A stretch of DNA of 6,705 nt from positions 1 to 6,705 of the forward strand of contig DASTWW010000037.1 of NCBI GenBank assembly GCA_035765755.1, written 5' to 3'. Under the pieces are notes generated by a model. The model was not told where the DNA came from, made no database searches, and was given only the letters and a program-made list of their open reading frames with translations. The number at the start of each line of letters is the position of its first letter. The stretch's first letter is position 1. This DNA is from DASSKA01 sp035765755. Its GTDB lineage: Bacteria; Actinomycetota; Actinomycetes; Propionibacteriales; Nocardioidaceae. The translations under genes and the position numbers were made by a program. This document shows positions 1 to 4,798 of the stretch, in pieces.

Positions 1-104
1 CGCGCCTCCTCGAACGCGTCCGGACCCCACTGCCACCAGTCGACGGGATTGTCCTTGTGCTGCAGGAGGTACGGCGAGGTCGCGCTCGCCAGCCGGTTCG
101 TCAT
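1..104 (-). CDS. DUF255/YyaL-type thioredoxin-domain protein, N-terminal fragment
   Basis: Reading leftwards from an ATG at 104-102, the minus strand encodes 34 residues before the window ends. They begin MTNRLASATSPYLLQHKDNP and continue VDWWQWGPDAFEEA. This is the characteristic N-terminus of the DUF255 family (bacterial YyaL, animal SPATA20), in which a thioredoxin-like domain is followed by an (alpha/alpha)6 barrel resembling N-acylglucosamine 2-epimerase. Family members are usually over 600 residues, so about 95% of the gene lies outside. The family's Cys-x-x-Cys site would follow shortly after the cut and cannot be inspected. The cellular role of the family is poorly defined. The gene is divergent from the MDMPI-like gene, with 64 bases between starts. 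No Shine-Dalgarno sits at normal distance (an AAGGGAGG is about 18 bases upstream), while a TACGGT element lies 7 bases before the ATG, so the mRNA may be leaderless. Confidence 0.88.
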   Translation of the reverse strand, partial: MTNRLASATSPYLLQHKDNPVDWWQWGPDAFEEA

Positions 105-111
105 GTCCCCG

Positions 112-117
112 ACCGTA
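112..117 (-). promoter_or_regulatory. Candidate -10 element of a leaderless promoter for the DUF255 gene
   Basis: On the minus strand TACGGT fits the actinobacterial -10 consensus TANNNT. It ends 7 bases before the ATG at 104, so transcription would begin at or next to the start codon. No convincing -35 hexamer is visible. A six-base degenerate match can arise by chance; support is only the spacing and the lack of a well-placed ribosome binding site. Confidence 0.35.
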
Positions 118-157
118 GCCCGCCTCCCTTCTCGACGAGACCACCCCCGGATGGGCC

Positions 158-161
158 AGGA
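158..161 (+). promoter_or_regulatory. Ribosome binding site deciding the MDMPI-like start
   Basis: AGGA lies 7 bases before the ATG at 169. In-frame ATG 151 and GTG 163 have no comparable Shine-Dalgarno at proper distance, and the family's conserved sequence begins soon after Met169. The motif is short, so this is moderate support. Confidence 0.5.
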
Positions 162-168
162 TGTGCCC

Positions 169-801
169 ATGCCCGATGCCGGACCACGCCTGCTCCTGAC
201 CGAGCGCGACAACCTGCTGCCCCTGCTGCGCCGTACCCCCGAGGACGCGTTCGACCGGCCGACGGTGTGCACCGGCTGGTCCGTCCGGGACGTCATCGCG
301 CACTGCGCGGCGGCACTCGTCCGGGCCAGCACCGGCGACCTGCACCGGTTCACCCCGGAGGACAACCAGGGTGACGTCGACGCGCGCAAGCAGTGGCCGG
401 TCGGCCAGGTGCTCGACGAGCTCGCGCGTGGCTACGCGATGGCGGCAGGCACCGACGTCGGGAGCGCGCTGGCGCTCGGGGAATGGGTGCACGGCGGGGA
501 CGTCCGCGAGGCGCTCGGTCTGCCGGACGCGTACGCCAGCGCCGGGATCCAGGACGCCCTGGCCGTGCTGGCAGAGGTCAGCATCCTCCGCGCTCTCCCG
601 GCCACCGAGGTCGAGCTGACCGACGCCGCCGGCCGCTCCCTGCCGGCCGGCCGGCTCCGGCTCGGTGACCCGGACGCCGAGGTCCGCGGCCGGCTCCGCA
701 CCGACACGGTCGGCCTGGTCCGCCTTGCCGCCAACCGGCGCCCGGCGACGGTGGTCGCCGAGCTGCGGGGGGTGCCGGCCGAGGCGCTCCGCGTCTTCTA
801 G
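169..801 (+). CDS. DinB/MDMPI-fold (mycothiol-dependent maleylpyruvate isomerase-like) protein
   Basis: The 210-residue product looks like a TIGR03083/MDMPI-family protein, a four-helix DinB-like fold that in characterised members binds a divalent metal and uses mycothiol as cofactor. Visible hallmarks are the TGWSVRDVIAH stretch (residues 35-45), with His45 as first metal ligand, and GEWVHGGDVREALG (104-117), giving Glu105 and His108 as an E-x-x-H pair. Together they complete the usual His-Glu-His triad. The last 35 residues (LVRLAANRRP...ELRG) resemble the short C-terminal segment of family members. The frame stays open upstream to 49, but that would overlap the divergent gene; ATG 169 is chosen for its AGGA. 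Most family members have no known substrate, so isomerase activity should not be assumed; a thiol transferase or DNA-damage-inducible type role is equally possible. It appears to be a single-gene unit. Confidence 0.85.
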   Translation: MPDAGPRLLLTERDNLLPLLRRTPEDAFDRPTVCTGWSVRDVIAHCAAALVRASTGDLHRFTPEDNQGDVDARKQWPVGQVLDELARGYAMAAGTDVGSALALGEWVHGGDVREALGLPDAYASAGIQDALAVLAEVSILRALPATEVELTDAAGRSLPAGRLRLGDPDAEVRGRLRTDTVGLVRLAANRRPATVVAELRGVPAEALRVF

Positions 802-863
802 GGGGACCGGTGAAGCGGGGCCGGCGGGACGGGCCGTGGGCATTCGCCGGGTCTGGGGCGATT

Positions 864-902
864 CGTCCATCACTCCTGTGAAAAAAGTGACGCCGATGGA
901 CG
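864..902. repeat. Inverted repeat in the 802-945 intergenic region (possible operator)
   Basis: CGTCCATC (864-871) is repeated as its exact reverse complement GATGGACG (895-902), with 23 bases between the arms. Nested inside are TCACT (870-874) and AGTGA (886-890), and a tighter TCAC-tcct-GTGA palindrome (870-881). An A6 run at 881-886 gives a local AT-rich patch in otherwise GC-rich DNA. The block ends 43 bases before the secreted-protein ATG and just upstream of its presumed promoter, so a repressor or activator site is plausible. An RNA hairpin terminating the MDMPI-like transcript is the alternative, but no T-run follows. I do not recognise the motif as the site of a named regulator. Confidence 0.45.
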
Positions 903-933
903 CGATTTACCACGTCCCCTGAGTGAGGGACCT

Positions 934-939
934 TATGGT
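934..939 (+). promoter_or_regulatory. Candidate -10 element of a leaderless promoter for the secreted protein gene
   Basis: TATGGT matches TANNNT and ends 6 bases before the ATG at 946, the spacing expected if the transcript starts on the start codon. A GAGGGA at 925-930 is 15 bases from the ATG, too far for an efficient ribosome binding site. A good -35 is not evident. Confidence 0.45.
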
Positions 940-945
940 CGCGGC

Positions 946-1590
946 ATGCGAAGCCCAGTTCCGTGGCTCGTGGTGGCGCTGGGGGCGGCGCTGCTCGGCC
1001 CGGCCCTGCTCGCCCCCGCCGACGCCAGTCCACGCCCAGGACTGCAGGTCTATGTCGGGTACATGGACACCCACACCCGGGCCCACAGCCGCCGACAACC
1101 CGACCCGTGGCCGCACCGCCAGCCACGCCACTTCGTGGGCACCCCGTGCCGCCACTACGGCACCTCGCGCCAGTGCTGGGACGCTGGCGCGGTGCGCATC
1201 GACAACCGCACCGACCGCCCGGTCCGGGTGCGGGTGACCGTGGTCGTCGGCGACCACGTCTACGATCTGTGGGGCCGGCACCGGATCAAGGCCGGCCAGC
1301 GGCTCGTGCTCACCGAGACCGGGCGGCATGCGAACTCCGAGAACTTCGACCTCTCGGACTCCGCGCCCAACGACTACGCCGGCGGCAACCAGGCCTCGTG
1401 CGCGAACTCCGGCGTCATCCCCAAGGTGCGGGTGCGGGTCGGCCGGTCGATGCGCATCTACCGCGACCGCGACCAGGTGCTGAACACCGGGGGCGTCGAC
1501 GCCGGCCACTGCGTGGACGGGCACTACGTCGAGGACCGACGCGACGAGTCACACCGGTGGGCGTTGATCCGCCATTACGCGCACCGCTGA
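946..1590 (+). CDS. Secreted four-cysteine protein of unknown function
   Basis: The 214-residue product starts with a Sec-type signal peptide: a short basic start (MRSPVP), a hydrophobic stretch at residues 7-24, and an Ala-Asp-Ala cleavage motif at 25-27, leaving about 187 residues outside the cell. There is no second membrane span and no lipobox. The mature part has four cysteines (68, 77, 152, 189), enough for two disulfides. Beta-rich segments stand out: YVGYMDT (36-42), DAGAVRIDN (79-87), VRVRVTVVVG (93-102), DLWGRHRIKAGQRLVLTETG (107-126), and an LNTGGVD near the C-terminus. I recall similar patterns (YVGY, F-x-G, DAGAVRIDN, W-G-x-F-x-x-x-AGQ-x-x-LTQT, LDTGG) in exported beta-sandwich-like proteins of actinobacteria and some other bacteria, without known function. 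That recollection is unverified. Many His and Arg residues make the mature protein basic. It has its own promoter region and converges with the reductase gene. Confidence 0.8.
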   Translation: MRSPVPWLVVALGAALLGPALLAPADASPRPGLQVYVGYMDTHTRAHSRRQPDPWPHRQPRHFVGTPCRHYGTSRQCWDAGAVRIDNRTDRPVRVRVTVVVGDHVYDLWGRHRIKAGQRLVLTETGRHANSENFDLSDSAPNDYAGGNQASCANSGVIPKVRVRVGRSMRIYRDRDQVLNTGGVDAGHCVDGHYVEDRRDESHRWALIRHYAHR

Positions 1591-1603
1591 CCCGGCCGGT
1601 CAG
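1587..1603. terminator. Hairpin spanning both convergent stop codons
   Basis: CTGACC (1587-1592) and GGTCAG (1598-1603) form a perfect 6-bp stem around a 5-base CGGCC loop. The TGA of the secreted-protein gene (1588-1590) and the TCA complement of the reductase stop (1600-1602) lie in opposite arms. A symmetric hairpin between convergent genes fits a bidirectional terminator, but no T-run follows on either strand, so it would be a non-canonical type, or the symmetry may simply reflect two TGA stops meeting. Confidence 0.4.
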
Positions 1604-2643
1604 GCCGCCCGACCCATCGGGGTGTGCTCTCTCGGCACCACCTCTGTGGGCTCGGGCGGTGGCGGCGGGGTGCCGTCGCCGAACGGCCGGCCGCCGAGCT
1701 CCTCGCGGCCGTGCGGAGCCAGCCACCCCGACAGGTCCGGGCCCTTGGGCACGATGCCGGTCGGGTTGATGTCGCGGTGCACGCAGTAGTAGTGCGCCTT
1801 GATGTGCGCGAAGTCGATCGTGTCGCCGAACCCGGGGGTCTGGAACAGGTCGCGCGCGTAGGCCCACAGCACCGGCATCTCGCTGAGCTTGTTGCGGTTG
1901 CACTTGAAGTGGCCGTGGTAGACCGCGTCGAACCGCGCCAGCGTGGTGAACAGGCGTACGTCGGACTCGGTGATCGTCTCCCCCATCAGGAACCGGCGGT
2001 CGGCCAGCCGGTCCTCCAGCCAGTCCAGCGCCGCGAACAGCCGGTCGTACGCCGCGTCGTACGCCTCCTGCGAGCCGGCGAACCCGCAGCGGTACACCCC
2101 GTTGTTCACCTCGGTGTAGACCCGCTGCATGACCTGGTCCATCTCGTCGCGGAGCGGCTCGGGACAGAGGTCCGGCGCGCCCTCGCGGTGGAACTTCCGC
2201 CACTGCGTGGAGAGATCCAGGGTGAGCTGCGGAAAGTCGTTGGTGACCACCTGGCCGGTCTCCAGGTCCACGATCGCGGGCACGGTGATGCCCTTGGCGT
2301 AGTGCGGGTCGCGGGCCAGGTAAGCCTCCTGCAGCCGCTCGTACCCGAGCACCGGGTCCCGGCCTTCCGGGTCGAGGTCGAAGGTCCAGCTGCGCTCGTC
2401 GTGGGTGGGTCCGCAGATGCCCATGCCCAGCACGTCCTCGAGGCCGAGCAGCCGGCGCACGATGATCGCCCGGTTCGCCCATGGGCAGGCGCGCGCGGCG
2501 ACCAGGCGGTAGCGGCCCGGCTCCACCGGGTAGCCGTCGCGGCCGTCCTCGGTGATCCGGGTGGTGATGTAGTCGGTGTCGCGGTCGAACTCCCCGGGTT
2601 CGACGTAGCCCGCGCTCTGCTGCTCCGCGGTCTCGGTCGCCAT
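1600..2643 (-). CDS. Xi-class GST / (glutathionyl- or mycothiol-) hydroquinone reductase
   Basis: The 347-residue protein belongs to the ECM4/YqjG group (GS-hydroquinone reductases), cytosolic enzymes that reductively remove a thiol adduct from hydroquinones. An N-terminal thioredoxin fold carries the family's ACPWANR motif with catalytic Cys53; Trp86 (SWTF) and cis-Pro122 (TVPAI) follow. An all-helical GST C-terminal domain runs from about residue 160, and the conserved end HYYCVHRDINPTGIVPKGPD is present. The tail after about residue 318 is low complexity, with a PPPPPEP run. Where glutathione enzymes have Asn-Glu-Ser to hold the gamma-glutamyl group, this protein has Asn135-Asp136-Phe137, so mycothiol or another thiol is more likely than glutathione. 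GGAGGA at 2648-2653 lies 4 bases before the ATG. The gene is divergent from thioredoxin with 133 bases between starts. No SigR motif was found on its own strand. Confidence 0.92.
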   Translation of the reverse strand: MATETAEQQSAGYVEPGEFDRDTDYITTRITEDGRDGYPVEPGRYRLVAARACPWANRAIIVRRLLGLEDVLGMGICGPTHDERSWTFDLDPEGRDPVLGYERLQEAYLARDPHYAKGITVPAIVDLETGQVVTNDFPQLTLDLSTQWRKFHREGAPDLCPEPLRDEMDQVMQRVYTEVNNGVYRCGFAGSQEAYDAAYDRLFAALDWLEDRLADRRFLMGETITESDVRLFTTLARFDAVYHGHFKCNRNKLSEMPVLWAYARDLFQTPGFGDTIDFAHIKAHYYCVHRDINPTGIVPKGPDLSGWLAPHGREELGGRPFGDGTPPPPPEPTEVVPREHTPMGRAA

Positions 2644-2647
2644 GGTC

Positions 2648-2653
2648 TCCTCC
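2648..2653 (-). promoter_or_regulatory. Ribosome binding site of the hydroquinone reductase gene
   Basis: On the minus strand GGAGGA precedes the ATG at 2643 by 4 bases. Spacing is slightly short, but the match to the anti-Shine-Dalgarno is strong and supports this start. Confidence 0.6.
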
Positions 2654-2709
2654 GCCTCGTCGAGGGTGCTCGATCCTGGGTACCCGGTCCCCGCCCCGCG
2701 GCAAACCTT

Positions 2710-2735
2710 GGAATGTCCGCACCCCTGGCATCGTT
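2710..2735 (+). promoter_or_regulatory. SigR/SigH-type (disulfide stress) promoter for thioredoxin
   Basis: GGAAT (2710-2714) and GTT (2733-2735) are separated by exactly 18 bases. This is the promoter consensus of the redox-responsive ECF sigma factor SigR of Streptomyces and SigH of mycobacteria, whose anti-sigma factor (RsrA/RshA) is inactivated by thiol oxidation. The -10 part ends 41 bases before the thioredoxin ATG, giving a leader of roughly 30 bases that contains the ribosome binding site. Thioredoxin genes are established members of this regulon, so position, spacing and gene identity agree. Confidence 0.8.
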
Positions 2736-2762
2736 GAGATCGGTATCAGCCATCGACCGTCC

Positions 2763-2768
2763 GGAGGA
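2763..2768 (+). promoter_or_regulatory. Ribosome binding site of thioredoxin
   Basis: GGAGGA sits 8 bases before the ATG at 2777, close to ideal strength and spacing. It fixes the start and suggests high translation. Confidence 0.75.
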
Positions 2769-2776
2769 CACAGCAC

Positions 2777-3151
2777 ATGGCCACCACCACCCTGACCGCC
2801 AGCGACTTCGAGAAGACCGTCCAGGACCATGACATCGTCCTGGTGGACTTCTGGGCCTCCTGGTGCGGCCCGTGCCGCCAGTTCGCCCCGGTCTACGACA
2901 AGGCCTCCGAGGCCAACCCGGACATCGTGTTCGGCAAGGTGGACACCGAGGCGGAGCAGGCGCTGGCCGGCGCCGCCAACATCACCGCCATCCCCACGCT
3001 GATGGCCTTCCGCGAGGGCGTGCTGGTCTTCGCCCAGCCCGGCGCGCTGCCGCCGCAGGACCTGGACAAGGTGATCACCGCAGTCCGAGACCTCGACATG
3101 GAGCAGGTGCACGCCGCGGTCGCCGAGCGCGACAACGACGCCCAGGCGTGA
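2777..3151 (+). CDS. trxA: Thioredoxin
   Basis: This 124-residue protein is a single-domain cytosolic thioredoxin, which reduces protein disulfides with electrons from thioredoxin reductase. The active site WCGPC is at residues 29-33 (Cys30, Cys33), the buried proton-relay aspartate is Asp24 (VDFWA), and the cis-proline loop AIPT has Pro73. The thioredoxin fold ends near residue 110; the extra charged tail (about 14 residues) is a little longer than in the E. coli protein. A SigR/SigH-type promoter and strong ribosome binding site precede it. No thioredoxin reductase gene is adjacent, so this is probably one of several thioredoxins in the genome, comparable to the stand-alone SigR-controlled ones in Streptomyces; the symbol names the protein type and is not a strict orthology claim. 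The methyltransferase follows after 16 bases, very likely in the same transcript. Confidence 0.96.
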   Translation: MATTTLTASDFEKTVQDHDIVLVDFWASWCGPCRQFAPVYDKASEANPDIVFGKVDTEAEQALAGAANITAIPTLMAFREGVLVFAQPGALPPQDLDKVITAVRDLDMEQVHAAVAERDNDAQA

Positions 3152-3167
3152 CGCGTTCTTGACCACC

Positions 3168-3788
3168 ATGGACGCCCGGGCCTGGGACGAGAGGTACGCC
3201 GCCTCCGAGCTGGTCTGGTCCGCCAGGCCGAACCAGTTCGTCGCGACAGAGCTCGCCGACCTGGTCCCCGGCCGGGCGCTCGACCTCGCCTCCGGTGAGG
3301 GGCGCAACGCGCTGTGGCTGGCCGCCCGAGGCTGGGAGGTCACCGCCGTGGACTTCTCGCTCGTCGGCCTGGACAAGGGCCGGTCCCTGCAGACCCGGCA
3401 CCCGCGCGATCGCGACCTGAACGTGGACTGGGTGCACGCTGACGTGCTCGAGTACATCCCCTCCCCAGCGTCGTACGACCTGGTGCTGCTCGCCTACCTG
3501 CAGCTGGTGCCCGAGCAGCGCCGGGTGGCGGTCCACGCCGCGTTCTCCGCACTGCGCGTCGGCGGCACCTTCTTCCTCGTCGCTCACGACAGCACCAACC
3601 TCACCGAGGGCACCGGCGGCCCGCAGGACCCGAGCGTGCTGCTCACCGCCGAGGACGTGCTCGCCGACCTGGACGGGGAGCGATTCGAGGTGCAGTGCGC
3701 CGATCGGGTGACCCGGATGGTCGACCAGCCCGACGGCTCGCAGAAGGCTGCCTACGACGCCCTGGTCCGCCTCGTCCGCACCGCCTGA
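3168..3788 (+). CDS. Class I SAM-dependent methyltransferase, co-transcribed with thioredoxin
   Basis: The 206-residue protein has a seven-strand Rossmann methyltransferase core. It opens with WDERYAASELVWS (residues 6-18), the substrate-capping segment of TehB/Methyltransf_25-like enzymes. Motif I is ALDLASGEGRNA (37-48), where many relatives have Cys at the Ser42 position. Asp62 (VTAVDFS) should bind the SAM ribose, HADVLEY (90-96) the adenine, and LRVGGTFFLVAHD (129-141) forms the post-motif strand. The substrate is unknown; relatives of TehB act on tellurite, selenium or small thiol compounds, but nothing here proves such chemistry. ATG 3168 is preferred over an in-frame TTG at 3159; neither has a clear Shine-Dalgarno, so translation is probably coupled to thioredoxin, whose stop is 16 bases upstream. 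The shared SigR-type promoter suggests induction by disulfide stress. Confidence 0.9.
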   Translation: MDARAWDERYAASELVWSARPNQFVATELADLVPGRALDLASGEGRNALWLAARGWEVTAVDFSLVGLDKGRSLQTRHPRDRDLNVDWVHADVLEYIPSPASYDLVLLAYLQLVPEQRRVAVHAAFSALRVGGTFFLVAHDSTNLTEGTGGPQDPSVLLTAEDVLADLDGERFEVQCADRVTRMVDQPDGSQKAAYDALVRLVRTA

Positions 3789-3829
3789 GGTGCGCCTTTC
3801 GTCGTAGGAGCTCCGTCCTCGGACCTGCC

Positions 3830-3835
3830 TAGCAT
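3830..3835 (+). promoter_or_regulatory. Candidate -10 element of a leaderless promoter for the LysR gene
   Basis: TAGCAT fits TANNNT and ends 6 bases before the GTG at 3842, the same geometry as the element before the secreted-protein gene. The GAGGG directly before the GTG is too close to act as a normal ribosome binding site. A GGAGCTCC palindrome (3807-3814) and a TCCG-tcct-CGGA repeat (3812-3823) overlap where a -35 and an autoregulatory LysR site would lie. Confidence 0.45.
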
Positions 3836-3841
3836 GAGGGC

Positions 3842-4798
3842 GTGACGCCGGCGCAGCTGAAGGCCTTCGCGTGCGTGGTCCGGCTCGGTTCGGTGAAGGC
3901 GGCCGCCGACGAGCTGGGGATCAGTGAAGCCGCCGTGTCGATGCACGTCGCCCGCCTGCGCCGCGAGCTCGGCGACCAGCTGTTCACCCGCGCGTCCGCC
4001 GGCCTCGCGTTCACCCCCGGAGGGCTCCGGCTGGCCAGCCGGGCGGTGGAGATCGTCGGCCTCCAGGACCGCACCGTGCTCGAGGTGAGCCAGGCCGGGC
4101 ACGGCGGCCGGCTGCTGCGGATGACTGCCTCCCGGCTGTTCGCGGAGCACGCGGCCCCCGGCCTCATCGACCTGTTCACCAGCCGCGCCGACGACCTCGC
4201 GGTCGAGCTGAGCGTGCACCCCCCGGCCGACTTCCCCGACCTGCTCAGCTCGCGGACCGTGGACGTCGCGGTCGGCCCGGTCCCGGCGACACTGCCGGAC
4301 CCGCTGACCGCGACACCGTTCCTCAACTACGAGGTGCTCGCCGTGGCGCGTCCCGCCCACCCGCTGGCCGGCCGGAGCGTCGGACGCGGCGAGGTGCGCG
4401 GGCAGACCTGGTTGCTCGGCCCGTCCGCCGTCGATGGCGAGGGGCTGCTCCCGGGCATGCTGCACCAGCTCGGCGTGCCCGAACGGCAGCAGCGGATCTT
4501 CCAGAACGACGCGGCGGCGCTCGACGAGGCCCAGCGCAGCGACGGAATCGCGCTGGCGCTGCGGTTCGCGGTCGCCGGCCACCTGGCCGCCCGCCGGTTG
4601 TGCGCCCTCGACGGGCCGGGCCTGCGCGGCCACGGCCGCTGGGCGGCGATCGCGCTGCCCGCCCACGACCGGCTGCCGGCCACCGCCGAGCTGCTCCGGT
4701 TCATCACCACGCCGCGGGCCACGCAGGCCATGGTGCGCGGGACCGGGGTGCACGTGGGCCGGTTCCGGCCCTCGCTGCACGTCACCTTGTGGAGCTAG
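3842..4798 (+). CDS. LysR-family transcriptional regulator (CutR-like, probable CO dehydrogenase regulator)
   Basis: The 318-residue protein is a LysR-type regulator. The N-terminal winged helix-turn-helix spans residues 1-60 (LKAFACVVRLGSVKAAADEL, GISEAAVSMHVARLRRELG, then QLFTRASAGLAFTPGG). A linker helix follows, then a two-lobed effector domain from about residue 90 to 300. The C-terminus TPRATQAMVRGTGVHVGRFR and PSLHVTLWS resembles my recollection of LysR regulators beside actinobacterial CO dehydrogenase genes; CutR of Mycobacterium sp. JC1, a LysR activator of CO dehydrogenase, is the characterised example. The coxD-coxE genes next door support this, but the regulator is convergent with them, overlapping coxE by 17 bases, whereas LysR regulators are commonly divergent from targets. 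Its target promoter is therefore probably outside the window. GTG 3842 is the only start giving a complete helix-turn-helix; 53 bases separate it from the methyltransferase stop. Confidence 0.9.
   Translation: MTPAQLKAFACVVRLGSVKAAADELGISEAAVSMHVARLRRELGDQLFTRASAGLAFTPGGLRLASRAVEIVGLQDRTVLEVSQAGHGGRLLRMTASRLFAEHAAPGLIDLFTSRADDLAVELSVHPPADFPDLLSSRTVDVAVGPVPATLPDPLTATPFLNYEVLAVARPAHPLAGRSVGRGEVRGQTWLLGPSAVDGEGLLPGMLHQLGVPERQQRIFQNDAAALDEAQRSDGIALALRFAVAGHLAARRLCALDGPGLRGHGRWAAIALPAHDRLPATAELLRFITTPRATQAMVRGTGVHVGRFRPSLHVTLWS

Noticed and set aside
49..168. A longer start (GTG at 49, ATG at 151) for the MDMPI-like gene
   Set aside because: The extension from 49 would lie over the start of the divergent DUF255 gene and is not family-like. 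ATG 169 has a Shine-Dalgarno at 7 bases and fits the usual N-terminus. ATG 151 remains a minor possibility.
870..881. A CRP-type operator (TCAC-tcct-GTGA)
   Set aside because: The classical CRP site has half-sites in the order TGTGA-6-TCACA. Here the half-site order is reversed and the spacing is 4, so it is reported only as part of an unexplained palindrome.
2644..2776. A second SigR motif facing the hydroquinone reductase
   Set aside because: The minus strand was read for GGAAT or GGAA followed 18-19 bases later by GTT. A GTT exists near 2706-2704 but has no matching -35, so co-regulation of the reductase is not supported by sequence.
3159..3167. TTG at 3159 as methyltransferase start
   Set aside because: It adds only three residues, is a rarer start codon, and has no better ribosome binding site than ATG 3168.
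1415..3457. A 680-codon open frame on the minus strand
   Set aside because: It crosses the reductase, thioredoxin and methyltransferase genes in a different frame, contains repetitive Arg/Gly/Pro-rich sequence and matches no family. It is a by-product of high GC.
3752..4780. A 342-codon open frame antisense to the LysR gene
   Set aside because: No recognisable domain, heavily biased composition, and it lies entirely over a gene with a clear helix-turn-helix. Treated as a shadow.
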